Shown here one piece after another: positions 34,390 through 43,000 of a stretch of 64,000 nucleotides of DNA. The translations under genes were made by a program, and so were the position numbers. Position 1 is the first letter of the stretch. Each line of letters starts with the position of its first letter. Origin of the DNA: Ensifer adhaerens. GTDB lineage: Bacteria; Pseudomonadota; Alphaproteobacteria; Rhizobiales; Rhizobiaceae. The stretch is taken from the NCBI RefSeq assembly GCF_020035535.1, contig NZ_CP083350.1, positions 2,242,501-2,306,500 of the forward strand, given 5' to 3'. The notes under the pieces were generated by a model that worked only from the letters and a program-made list of their open reading frames with translations, was not told the DNA's origin and searched no databases.

Positions 34390-35535
34390 ATGTTTATGCC
34401 GATTGAATTTCGCCGCCGTATTTCATTCATTGCCACCATTGCGCTGATTTCGACCCTCTCGGCGGCGCTTGCCGCCTGCTCGGAAGAAAAGTCCGAAACC
34501 GCTGAAGTCGTGCGCCCGGTCAAGGTCGTCGAGATCGCCCAGGCCGACAATGTACGTCAGCTCAGCTATTCTGGCGCCGTTCGGGCACGGACCGAGATGA
34601 ACCTCGGCTTCCGCGTCAGCGGCAAGATCGTCGAGCGCATCGTCAATGTCGGTGATCGCGTCAAGGTTGGCGATCTTCTCGCCCGCATCGATCCGACCGA
34701 CTACGAGCTTGCGGTGCGCAGCGCGTCCGCCAATCTGGATGCGGCCGAGCGCCAGGTCGAAACGGTCGAGCTGGTGCGCGACCGCGCCAAGCAGCTGCTT
34801 GCCAGGAAATTCGCTTCGCAGGCTCAGTTCGACCAGGCGGTGCTCAGCTACAACCAGGCTGTCGCCACCCGCGATGCTGCGAAGTCGGCACTGTCACAGG
34901 CGAAAAACCAGGTGGTTTATACGAGCCTCGTCGCCGACCGGCCGGGCATCGTGACCGCGATCAACGCCGATGTCGGCCAGGTCGTCGGTTCCGGCACGCC
35001 GGTCGCCACCGTCGCCGTCGAAGGCGAAAAGGAAGTCCAGGTCGCAGTACCCGAAACGGAAATCAGCAATTTCAAGGCCGGACTGCCGATCAAGGTCGGG
35101 ATCTGGTCCGATGCGGGGCTGTCGCTCGATGGCAGGGTGCGTGAGGTTGCCGGCAGCGCCGACCAGCAATCGCGCACCTTCTCGGTGCGTGTCAGCCTGC
35201 CGAACGACCCCCGCGTCCTTCTCGGCATGACCGCGACCATCGAAGCTTCGGCCGGCAATGGTGCGTCGTTCGTCTCGGTTCCCTTGAGCGCGCTGGCTGA
35301 GAAGGACGGCTATCCGATCGTCTGGGTCGTCGACCGCGGTACCGAAACCGTCCGCAGCCGCCCGGTCACGCTGACAGACTTCACACCCGATGGTGTGCGC
35401 GTCACCGAAGGCCTCAAGGTCGGCGATCTCGTTGTTGCCGCTGGAACGCAGTTCATGACGGACGATCTCAAGGTGACGATCTCCACCGATACGACGCACC
35501 AGGCTGCTGCCGCAGCCGAAGCCGTCGTGCGCTGA
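34390..35535 (+). CDS. RND efflux periplasmic adaptor (membrane fusion protein)
   Basis: A 381-residue HlyD/AcrA-type adaptor with a lipoprotein signal (FIATIALISTLSAALAAC, Cys35). It has the biotinyl-lipoyl halves (RTEMNLGFRVSGKIVERIVN and VVYTSLVADRPGIVTAINAD), a coiled-coil hairpin between them, and a beta-barrel domain. It links the inner-membrane pump to an outer-membrane channel, whose gene is not here. CAGGAG lies upstream of the ATG. It is followed 27 bases later by the permease gene. Confidence 0.92.
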   Translation: MFMPIEFRRRISFIATIALISTLSAALAACSEEKSETAEVVRPVKVVEIAQADNVRQLSYSGAVRARTEMNLGFRVSGKIVERIVNVGDRVKVGDLLARIDPTDYELAVRSASANLDAAERQVETVELVRDRAKQLLARKFASQAQFDQAVLSYNQAVATRDAAKSALSQAKNQVVYTSLVADRPGIVTAINADVGQVVGSGTPVATVAVEGEKEVQVAVPETEISNFKAGLPIKVGIWSDAGLSLDGRVREVAGSADQQSRTFSVRVSLPNDPRVLLGMTATIEASAGNGASFVSVPLSALAEKDGYPIVWVVDRGTETVRSRPVTLTDFTPDGVRVTEGLKVGDLVVAAGTQFMTDDLKVTISTDTTHQAAAAAEAVVR

Positions 35536-35562
35536 TATCACCAGGATAGCGGAACCGAGCCG

Positions 35563-38500
35563 ATGACGACCTCCTCTTCCGAAGAAAAGCGGCCCTTCAA
35601 CCTTTCGCGCTGGGCGATCGCGCATCCGAGCATGGCGCGGTTCCTGTTCGGCCTCATCATTCTCGCCGGTGCCTTCGGCCTGATGCGCATGGGGCAGAAG
35701 GAAGATCCGGACTTCACGTTCCGCGTCATGGTCGTGCAGGCCTTCTGGCCAGGCGCCTCGATCGAGGAAATGCAGGACCAGGTCGTCAACAAGATCGAGC
35801 GCAAGCTGCAGGAAACCCCGCATCTCGATTTCGTGCGCTCCTATACCCGCGCCGGCAGTGCGATCATCACGCTGCAGGTCGAGGGCGACACCAATGCCGA
35901 GCAGGTGGCCGATGCCTTCTACCAGGTGCGCAAGAAGGTCGGCGACATCTCCAACGAGTTGCCCGAAGGCCTGCTCGGACCCTATTTCAACGACGAGTTC
36001 GGCGACACCTTCATCACGCTCAATTCACTGAGCGGCGAGGGCTACAGCTACCCGGAACTGAAGAAGTTCGCGATCCAGGCGCGCGATATGCTGCTGACGA
36101 CGCCGGGCGTCGAAAAGGCTGTCATCATCGGTGACCAGCCGCAGAAGATCTTTATCGACGTTTCCTCCAAGGCGCTCGCCGAGCGGGGCCTGACCCTGAA
36201 CGATCTGCGCAGCACCATTGCGGGCCAGAACAACATCGATCCCGCCGGTTCTGTCGATACCGGCACGCGCTCGGTGCGCATCTCTGTCGAAGGCGGCCTG
36301 GACAAGGTCGAGGACCTGAAGAACCTCCGGCTCCGTGCCGGCGGCAAGGTCACCCGCCTCGGCGATATCGCGGCCGTGAGCGCGGGGCTCGAAGATCCCT
36401 ATTCGCGCAAGTTCCGCTTCAACGGACAGGACAGCGTGCAGATCGGCGTGGTGATGGCCAAGGGCTTCAAGGTCACGGATGTCGGCAAGGCCGTCGAAGA
36501 GACCTATGAGCGCTTCGAGGCGTCCTTGCCCTATGGCGTCAATGTCGACCAAATGTCCAACCAGCCGGAGGTGGTCAAGGAAGCGGTCGGCGAGTTCATG
36601 AAGGCGCTCGGCGAAGCGCTGGCGATCGTGCTCGTCGTCTCGTTCCTGTCGATCGGCTGGCGTTCGGGGCTGGTGATCGCGATCACCATCCCGCTGGTGT
36701 TGGCCGCGACATTCGCCATCATGTACGAGCTCGGCATCGACCTGCAGCGCATTTCGCTCGGCGCGCTGATCATCGCGCTCGGCCTTCTGGTCGACGACGC
36801 CATGATCGTCGTCGAGATGATGGAGAGGAAGCTGGAGGAAGGGCTCGTCAAGGTCGAGGCCGCGAGCTTCGCCTATACCTCGACCGCCTTCCCGATGCTG
36901 ACCGGCACGCTGATCACCACCGCAGGCTTCATTCCCGTCGGCTTTGCGGCCTCGACCGCCGGCGAATATGTGCGATCGCTCTTCTATGTCGTCGGCATCG
37001 CGCTTGTCGTTTCCTGGTTCGTTGCCGTCTACTTCACCCCCTGGCTCGGCAATATGCTGCTCAAGCAGCGCAGCCATGCCGGCAACCATCACGATGTCTT
37101 CGGCACGCGCTTCTATCGTCACCTCAGGTCGACTGTTGCCTGGGCCGTGCGTCATCGCATCATCGTTCTTTCGACGACGCTCGCCCTCTTCTTCGTCAGC
37201 CTCTGGGCCTTCCAGTTCATTCCGAAGAACTTCTTCCCGCAGTCATCGCGGCCGGAAATCCTCGTCGATCTGTGGTTGCCCGAAGGCACCAGCATCAAGG
37301 AAGTCGAAAAGCAGGCAAAGGCGCTCGAAGCCCGCATGATGGATGACGAGGACAAGCGCTTCATCGCCACCTATATCGGCGAGGGCGCTCCACGCTTCTT
37401 CCTGCCGCTCGACCAGCAGCTTCGCAATCCGAACTTCGCCCAGCTTCTCGTGATGGCCAAGGACGAACCGGCGCGCGAGCGGCTGATTGCCAAGATGCGC
37501 GCGATCCTCGCCGCTGACTTCCCGTCGATCCGCGCCAAGGTCGATCGCCTGTTCCTGGGCCCGCCGACCGGCTGGCCGGTGCAGATGCGCATCATGGGAC
37601 CGGACCGCGATGAGGTCAGGCGCATCGCCGACCGGGTGAAGGCGAAGTTCCACGAGAACCCGCTTCTCGGCGCCGTTCACGATGACTGGCTGGAGCCGGT
37701 TCCGGGCATGAAGCTGGTGATCGACCAGGATCGCGCCCGTGCGCTCGGCGTCACCTCGCAGCGCATCCGCCAGATGCTGCAGGCGAGCGTCACCGGCGCC
37801 CCGCTCGACAACTTCCGTGACGGCGAAGAAACGGTTGCGATCGTTGCACGCGAGCCGACGGATAGCCGCAAACTCCTGAGCTCGGTCGACTCGATCTACA
37901 TTCCGACCGACTTCGGCGGCTTCGTTCCGCTTTCGCAGGTGGCCAAGGTCGTGCCCGTACTCGATCAGGGCATCGAATGGCGGCGTGACCGCCTGCCGAC
38001 GATCACCGTGCGCGGCACCCTGCCGGATGGCGTGCAACCGAACGACGTGGCGATGAAGATATTCGGCGACATGCAGCCACTGCGCGACAGCCTGCCCGCC
38101 GGCTACAGCATCAGCATCCAGGGCGGGGCGGAAGATTCAGCCGAAAGCCAAGCCTCGATCGCCGCCAAGGCGCCGATCATGATCGGTGTCATCGTCGTGC
38201 TGCTGATGATCCAGCTCCAGCATTTCGGCAAGGCGATGCTGGTGCTTGCCACCGGACCGCTCGGCATCATCGGTGCAGCTGCAGCACTGCTCATTAGCGG
38301 CGCGCCCTTCGGCTTCGTTGCAATTCTCGGGGTCATCGCCCTGCTTGGCATCATCATGCGCAACTCGATTATCCTCGTCGACCAGATCGACCAGGACATT
38401 GCCGCCGGCATGGATCGTGCCGAGGCGATCATCGGATCTGCTGTCCGACGCTTCCGCCCGATCACGCTGACGGCTTTGACTGCGGTGCTGGCGCTGATCC

Positions 38501-38730
38501 CGATCTCCCGCGGCGTCTTCTGGGGGCCGCTCGCCTACGCCATGATGGGCGGCATTCTGGTCGCGACGGTGCTGACCATTCTGGTGCTGCCGGCCGGCTA
38601 CGCGCTCTTCTTCGGCCGTGAGCCCAAGAAGAGCGCCACGGAACCGGAGAAGGCGGATGATGCGAATGCGAATGCAGATGCCGAGGTCGAGGAGCCGATC
38701 ATCTATCCCCCGGCCGTGGCGGCGGAATAG
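35563..38730 (+). CDS. RND efflux pump permease
   Basis: A 1055-residue inner-membrane proton/drug antiporter of the AcrB/MexB superfamily, of the shorter branch common in alphaproteobacteria. The TM4 motif LGLLVDDAMIVVEMMERK carries the proton-relay aspartates, and the second half has the matching TM10 region with LLGIIMRNSIILVDQID. Two large periplasmic loops are present and the length is normal. The likely role is export of drugs or plant-derived compounds under control of the upstream TetR protein. The specificity is unknown. Confidence 0.93.
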   Translation: MTTSSSEEKRPFNLSRWAIAHPSMARFLFGLIILAGAFGLMRMGQKEDPDFTFRVMVVQAFWPGASIEEMQDQVVNKIERKLQETPHLDFVRSYTRAGSAIITLQVEGDTNAEQVADAFYQVRKKVGDISNELPEGLLGPYFNDEFGDTFITLNSLSGEGYSYPELKKFAIQARDMLLTTPGVEKAVIIGDQPQKIFIDVSSKALAERGLTLNDLRSTIAGQNNIDPAGSVDTGTRSVRISVEGGLDKVEDLKNLRLRAGGKVTRLGDIAAVSAGLEDPYSRKFRFNGQDSVQIGVVMAKGFKVTDVGKAVEETYERFEASLPYGVNVDQMSNQPEVVKEAVGEFMKALGEALAIVLVVSFLSIGWRSGLVIAITIPLVLAATFAIMYELGIDLQRISLGALIIALGLLVDDAMIVVEMMERKLEEGLVKVEAASFAYTSTAFPMLTGTLITTAGFIPVGFAASTAGEYVRSLFYVVGIALVVSWFVAVYFTPWLGNMLLKQRSHAGNHHDVFGTRFYRHLRSTVAWAVRHRIIVLSTTLALFFVSLWAFQFIPKNFFPQSSRPEILVDLWLPEGTSIKEVEKQAKALEARMMDDEDKRFIATYIGEGAPRFFLPLDQQLRNPNFAQLLVMAKDEPARERLIAKMRAILAADFPSIRAKVDRLFLGPPTGWPVQMRIMGPDRDEVRRIADRVKAKFHENPLLGAVHDDWLEPVPGMKLVIDQDRARALGVTSQRIRQMLQASVTGAPLDNFRDGEETVAIVAREPTDSRKLLSSVDSIYIPTDFGGFVPLSQVAKVVPVLDQGIEWRRDRLPTITVRGTLPDGVQPNDVAMKIFGDMQPLRDSLPAGYSISIQGGAEDSAESQASIAAKAPIMIGVIVVLLMIQLQHFGKAMLVLATGPLGIIGAAAALLISGAPFGFVAILGVIALLGIIMRNSIILVDQIDQDIAAGMDRAEAIIGSAVRRFRPITLTALTAVLALIPISRGVFWGPLAYAMMGGILVATVLTILVLPAGYALFFGREPKKSATEPEKADDANANADAEVEEPIIYPPAVAAE

Positions 38731-38771
38731 TGCCACGGCCAAGTGAAGCAGACCCGGTTAAAACCGCGCAA

Positions 38772-38800
38772 GGTCAGGCCGTGACATACATGGCCTGACC
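38772..38800. terminator. Inverted repeat at the convergent gene ends
   Basis: GGTCAGGCC at 38772-38780 pairs with GGCCTGACC at 38792-38800. It covers the last codons and the stop of the minus-strand protease gene and lies 42 bases after the pump gene. It has no U-run but could slow transcription from both sides. Confidence 0.35.
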
Positions 38801-39571
38801 CTGAGCCAGATATTGGAAGAGCTCGTAGCCCATCCAGATGTAGCCGCGACGTCCGCTCCATTCGCAGCCCCAATCCTCTCCAAAACTGTTCTGAATGAGG
38901 ATCGCCTGCTGCTCGTCGTCGTAGCCGATGATCAGCATGCAATGGCCGACATTCGGCACCTTGTTGAGCGGGCCGGTCATCGGGCCGGGGCCTTCATACT
39001 GCATGAAGCCTTCGTTGAGCGACGTACCGTAGCAAAGCGCGCCGCCGCCGGCGATGATCGTCTTGATCGCGTCGAGGTCGCCGGTTTCGACGAAGGCCCA
39101 GCCTGGGATCTTGAAGCTCGCATCGACGGCGGCGTCGGGATCGTAGCTCGACCAGAGCTCGGGGCAACTCGGATAATAGGGCGCTGTCTGCCAGTTGGGT
39201 GTGCCGCCTTGCTTGAGCAGGTTGAGGTAGGAGGCGAGCCGTGATCCCGCACAGCCCTGCTGGCCGTAACTTTTCATGACTTCGATATAGATGTGGGCGG
39301 GGCTTGCCTGCTGCACGGTGCCGGATGGGGATTGGCCAGCAGCCGCTGCCGCTGTGTAGGTGGCAAGCCCATAGGTCGAAGCCCAGGCGGCGCAACTCCC
39401 GGGACTACCGACATGGCGTGGCGTCCCCTGCGCCTTCGGAGGCGGGAGATATTGCGGGTCGACCGTCGCCGAGGTCGGCAGCGCCGAAGGCAACGGCGGC
39501 CGGACGAACGGACCATCTTCACGGATGGTGGGATCATAGCCGAGATCGAGAATTGCTTCATGCACGGACAT
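38774..39571 (-). CDS. C1 (papain-fold) cysteine peptidase
   Basis: A 265-residue protein with the papain triad in order: Cys60 in GSPGSCAAWASTYG, His210 in NVGHCMLIIGYDD and Asn228 in AILIQNSFGEDWG. There is no signal peptide and only a short N-terminal segment (MSVHEAILDLGYDPT) in place of a pro-domain, so it is probably cytoplasmic or exported by a non-Sec route. GGAGG lies just before the ATG. Bacterial papain-like proteases of this form occur as secreted effectors or as orphan genes. The role is unknown, and the neighbours give no hint. Confidence 0.85.
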   Translation of the reverse strand: MSVHEAILDLGYDPTIREDGPFVRPPLPSALPTSATVDPQYLPPPKAQGTPRHVGSPGSCAAWASTYGLATYTAAAAAGQSPSGTVQQASPAHIYIEVMKSYGQQGCAGSRLASYLNLLKQGGTPNWQTAPYYPSCPELWSSYDPDAAVDASFKIPGWAFVETGDLDAIKTIIAGGGALCYGTSLNEGFMQYEGPGPMTGPLNKVPNVGHCMLIIGYDDEQQAILIQNSFGEDWGCEWSGRRGYIWMGYELFQYLAQGQAMYVTA

Positions 39572-39815
39572 GTGGGCCTCCTGTCGGCAGCTCCGGCTGC
39601 GTAGGTTGAAGGGATGGATGTTACTGGGCAGGTTCCGGCAGTTCGCGGGCGTTTCGAGGCGTGCTCAGGCCAAGCGACGCCCCGGCAAAGGATCGCCGTA
39701 AGCTTTGTTTCAAATCGATGCACGTTTGGGTAGCATAGCGGAAATATGCACGTCTTCTATCCTCAGTTTGGCGGGGTAATCCCGGAATAGATGACCCGGC
39801 TGGCAGATCCATGTG

Positions 39816-39831
39816 TGAAATTTGTATTTCA
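39816..39831. promoter_or_regulatory. IolR-like palindrome 1 (GAAA-N6-TTTC)
   Basis: TGAAATTTGTATTTCA, a symmetric element 70 bases before the binding-protein gene. It resembles a degenerate form of the second site 16 bases downstream and of the rhizobial IolR site. Confidence 0.5.
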
Positions 39832-39846
39832 TCATTGACTTTAAAT

Positions 39847-39860
39847 GGAACATGTATTCC
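39847..39860. promoter_or_regulatory. IolR-like palindrome 2 (GGAA-N6-TTCC)
   Basis: GGAACATGTATTCC, flanked by AAT and ATT so that the symmetry extends to seven bases per arm. From memory, the RpiR-type repressor IolR of Sinorhizobium meliloti recognises GGAA-N6-TTCC in promoters of inositol genes. Its place 40 bases before the gene start suggests repression relieved by inositol catabolism products. Confidence 0.6.
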
Positions 39861-39900
39861 ATTCCGGTGAATTGATCATTGTTCTTGGGGGAGTCTCCGA

Positions 39901-40830
39901 ATGAGGAAGTTGCTGTTTGCTGCCATGTCGGTTCTTTTGGCCGGCACCGCTCATGCCGAGAATATCGGCATCACCATCGCGCGGTCCGATAGCGCATTTC
40001 TGACGATCCTGCGGCAGGGCATGGAGGATCGTGCTGCCAAGCTGGAGGGAGTTTCGGTTCAGGTCGAAGACGCCCAGAACGATCCCAGCAAGCAGATGGA
40101 TCAGGTGCAGAACTTCATTTCTTCCGGCGTCGACGCGATCGTCGTGGTCGCCGTCGATGGCGACAGCACGCCAGCGCTGACGAAAATGGCGAGCGCTGCC
40201 GGTATCCCGATCGTTTACGCCAACCATCCGCCGGCCGATGTCGAGGTCCTTCCGCAGACCGCCGCCTTCGTCGGATCGAATGAGGTCGACTCGGGTACGC
40301 TTGAAACGAAGGAAGTCTGCCGACTGCTTGGCGGCAAGGGTGCGGTCTACGTGCTCATGGGGCCGCTCAACAACCATTCGTCGCTGACCCGCACCAAGGA
40401 TATCCACGATGTCATCGCCACCGATGACTGCAAGGGCATGAGCGTGATTGAGGAGCAGAGCGCCAACTGGGATCGCCTCGAGGCCACCAACATCATGACC
40501 AACTGGCTTTCGACCGGACGCGAATTCGATGCCGTCATCGCCAACAATGACGAGATGGCGATCGGTGCGATCCAGGCGATGAAGGCGGCAGGCACGGACA
40601 TGTCGAAGGTCGTCGTCGGTGGCGTCGACGCCACGCCAGACGGCCTCGCCGCCATGGCTGCCGGCGACCTCGATGTCACCGTCTTCCAGAACGCGATCGC
40701 CCAGGGTGCGACGGCCATGGACGCGGCCGTGGCTCTGGCGCGCGAGGAGAAGACGGAGCGGCAGATCTGGGTACCGTTCGAACTGGTGACGCCGGCCAAC
40801 ATGAAGGACTACGCAAAGGCGAACCAGTAG
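39901..40830 (+). CDS. Periplasmic sugar/inositol-binding protein (orphan ABC component)
   Basis: A 309-residue periplasmic-binding protein of the ribose/galactose type (class B) with a clear signal peptide (LLFAAMSVLLAGTAHAEN, cut after AHA). The fold shows IGITIARSDSAFLTILRQGM, SGVDAIVVVAVDGDS and NNDEMAIGAIQAMKAAGTD. The closest known functional types are myo-inositol-binding IbpA and rhizopine-binding MocB; with the IolR-like sites upstream, inositol or a derivative is the most likely ligand. No permease or ATPase gene follows, so it must work with a transporter encoded elsewhere. Confidence 0.85.
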   Translation: MRKLLFAAMSVLLAGTAHAENIGITIARSDSAFLTILRQGMEDRAAKLEGVSVQVEDAQNDPSKQMDQVQNFISSGVDAIVVVAVDGDSTPALTKMASAAGIPIVYANHPPADVEVLPQTAAFVGSNEVDSGTLETKEVCRLLGGKGAVYVLMGPLNNHSSLTRTKDIHDVIATDDCKGMSVIEEQSANWDRLEATNIMTNWLSTGREFDAVIANNDEMAIGAIQAMKAAGTDMSKVVVGGVDATPDGLAAMAAGDLDVTVFQNAIAQGATAMDAAVALAREEKTERQIWVPFELVTPANMKDYAKANQ

Positions 40831-40933
40831 GTCGCGTCGCCGGAAGCAGCACTAGTGGCTTCCGGCCTGGCTGAAAACGAAGTCTGCAGGCCGCAGCGTG
40901 CGGCCTGCCACAACCCTCCCGCATCAGAAATCG

Positions 40934-41827
40934 ATGTTGCCTGACCGTTCCGCCCAGCCTTCGCCGCAGCCGATTGCCGATCTGCAGATCGCGGTTGCGG
41001 CTTTTGTGGCAGGTGCCGGTTGGCTCTTCTCGATCCACGCGCTTGCGGAGCTTCCGCCGCTCCTGTTTCTCGGCAGCCGCTTCATCATCGCCGGTCTGCT
41101 GATCGGCCTCCTGGCAAAGTTCCCGTCCGTGGCTGATATCGGCAGAGCCGTGCGGCTGTTGTTTCCCGGTGCATTCGCATTTGCGGTCGCGATGATGGCG
41201 TGGATCTTCGGCCTGAAGCACACAACCAATCCCGGCGTCGCCGCTTTCATTTCCTCGACCGGTAACCTGCTGGTGCCGGTTTTCGGCCTGCTCTTCTTCG
41301 GTTGGCCGGTCGGGAAAAGGCTCTGGATCTCGATTACGATTGCGCTTGCGGGGATGGCGCTTTTGTTTCTTGGGCCTGACGCTCGCGTTGAGGCGGCCCA
41401 TGTCTACTTCGTCGTCTCGGCGTTGCTTTGGGCAGCGAGCATCGCGCTCGTCAAACGTAACTCCGCGAAGGTCGGCGCTGTGGCTGCGGCCGCCGTCCAA
41501 CTGGTGGTATCGGGCGTGGTCATCCTTGCGGTCTCATCGCTCGCAGAGAGGATGCCGACGGCCATCCCCCCAGTGGAAATCTGGGGCTGGTATCTCGCGA
41601 GCATCCTGATCTCGACCTGCCTGCGCTTCGTTCTTCAGTTTCGAGGGCAGCAGATGATCTCGGCGGCGCGGGCGTCGGTCATCATGTGTTGCGAACCGGT
41701 CTGGGTGCTGCTTTTCTCGCTGGCATTTCTCGGGGCGCCGCTCGGCCTGTCCCAGATGCTCGGCTGCGCGGTCATTTTGTGCGCCATGGTCAGCCAGGTT
41801 GTGTTGCCGTCAAAATCGCCCGCCTGA
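40934..41827 (+). CDS. DMT-family transporter (EamA domains)
   Basis: A 297-residue protein with ten predicted membrane helices in two EamA repeats: helices such as LLFLGSRFIIAGLLIGLL in the first and ASVIMCCEPVWVLLFSLAFLG in the second, the latter being the typical conserved EamA block. It probably exports an amino acid or other metabolite. The ATG at 40934 is preferred because the extra N-terminus from a GTG at 40898 adds nothing family-like; the ribosome-binding site is weak for both. The gene stands alone. Confidence 0.85.
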   Translation: MLPDRSAQPSPQPIADLQIAVAAFVAGAGWLFSIHALAELPPLLFLGSRFIIAGLLIGLLAKFPSVADIGRAVRLLFPGAFAFAVAMMAWIFGLKHTTNPGVAAFISSTGNLLVPVFGLLFFGWPVGKRLWISITIALAGMALLFLGPDARVEAAHVYFVVSALLWAASIALVKRNSAKVGAVAAAAVQLVVSGVVILAVSSLAERMPTAIPPVEIWGWYLASILISTCLRFVLQFRGQQMISAARASVIMCCEPVWVLLFSLAFLGAPLGLSQMLGCAVILCAMVSQVVLPSKSPA

Positions 41828-41987
41828 AGCTCCTGCTCCACTATCGCGCCAAGCGCTTGCGCTGCCATGGTCGTCCCGATCATTGCGGATCACCATGGCG
41901 ACCAGTTGCGTTCAGGGCCGGCGACCGTGAGCAATTGCTTAACCGAATGAGAAAAAGCACCATTTTCTGAGGGTTGTCCGTGGACCG

Positions 41988-42647
41988 TTGGCGTCCAATC
42001 TTCTTCTGTCCAGCCTCGTGCGGCCTTTCGGCAAGCCGTTCAAGGTAACCGCCGAAAGGCACCGGCAACGAGGCAAACAGCTTCGACGCCTACACCTTCG
42101 CCTGGATCGCCGTCACGGCGCTCGGACTTCTGATTCATCTCGTGCCGGAAACGGCACAGGTCCAGGGATCGTTCTCGGCGATCGGAGCCGTCTGGTCGGG
42201 GATCAACATCGTCGTCCTCGTTATCGCGTCTCTGATCTGTTTAGAAAAGCCACGTCGCCTTTTCCAGGCCATCAAGCTCGACGAACCCGTCAAGGTCGAT
42301 GGGACACCGGGACGCGTGGTCAGCCTCTCGCTCGGCGAGGCGGTCGTCGCCGTTCCGGAGGAGGTGCGCTTCCAGTCTGCACAGGTAGCCCTCAGGCTCG
42401 ACGGTTTCGAGCCGCTGCAGGCAGATCTGAGGCAAGTGACGCAGCGGCGCGGCGACATATCGCGTGCCGGCGACAAGCGGCGCTTCTACCTTCAGTTTAT
42501 TATGACCTCAGCCGCAAGAAGTGCGACCAGATGATCGTCAAGCTCTATACCGGGCGCTACTCCCAGGACATTCCTGACATCGACAAGATCGCTGTTTCGG
42601 TGGACCTGCTGCTGCGTGCCTTCGGGCGCACACGCACTGTCGCCTAG
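41988..42647 (+). pseudogene. bcsA: C-terminal remnant of cellulose synthase catalytic subunit
   Basis: Three pieces of a BcsA-type glycosyltransferase can be followed in shifting frames. LVRPFGKPFKVTA comes first (frame of 41988), then the last membrane helices and PilZ domain in another frame (TFAWIAVTALGLLIHLVPET, then WSGINIVVLVIASLICLEKP, with the PilZ-like part after it), and finally YYDLSRKKCDQMIVKLYTGR back in the first frame to a stop at 42645-42647. At least two frameshifts (near 42058 and 42495) and the lack of the glycosyltransferase domain make it non-functional. A curdlan-type synthase is a possible alternative parent. Confidence 0.7.
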
Positions 42648-42841
42648 CGGGTCCAGATTTCACCACTGCCTAAATCGCCGGGTCGAAAAGTTTCGACGTG
42701 TACGTGGAAACCGAGGAACTGTCGTCGGATGTGCACGAGGCGAAGGCATCGCCCCGTGATTCTCCTTCCGACGACCCAATCCGGGTGCCTCTGCGACCAA
42801 GATCAGCCGCCTCGACCCCTCACTGAAATCGACTTTTTCGG

Positions 42842-42870
42842 AAGTGGTATTTAACTTCGAAATACCACTT
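42842..42870. promoter_or_regulatory. Perfect 11-bp inverted repeat, possible operator
   Basis: AAGTGGTATTT and AAATACCACTT flank a seven-base spacer, 130 bases before the binding-protein gene. The symmetry and AT-rich core fit an operator of a GntR- or LacI-type regulator. No matching regulator gene is adjacent. Confidence 0.55.
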
Positions 42871-42942
42871 ATTAGCTTTTTCTCAGACTTTGGACTGGGC
42901 GGCCAGACGCCGATTGACAGCGCCTCTTTTGCGGACTTATCG

Positions 42943-42965
42943 TTAAGTCAAATTACTTGACTTAA
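42943..42965. promoter_or_regulatory. Perfect 9-bp inverted repeat near the operon start
   Basis: TTAAGTCAA and TTGACTTAA with a five-base spacer, 35 bases before the start codon. The position, overlapping or just after a promoter, suggests repression. Confidence 0.55.
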
Positions 42966-43000
42966 TAGATCGATCAACGAAACCTGAGGGGGAATTCGTC

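Larger units (their letters stand above)
39572..39900. other. Promoter region between divergent protease and binding-protein genes
   Basis: There is no coding gene. The right half contains the two IolR-like repeats listed separately. The left half near 39575 holds the ribosome-binding site of the minus-strand protease gene. Confidence 0.6.
42648..43000. other. Promoter region of the ABC transporter operon
   Basis: There is no coding gene. Two perfect palindromes (listed separately) lie in its right two-thirds. GAGGGGGA precedes the ATG at 43001. Confidence 0.6.
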
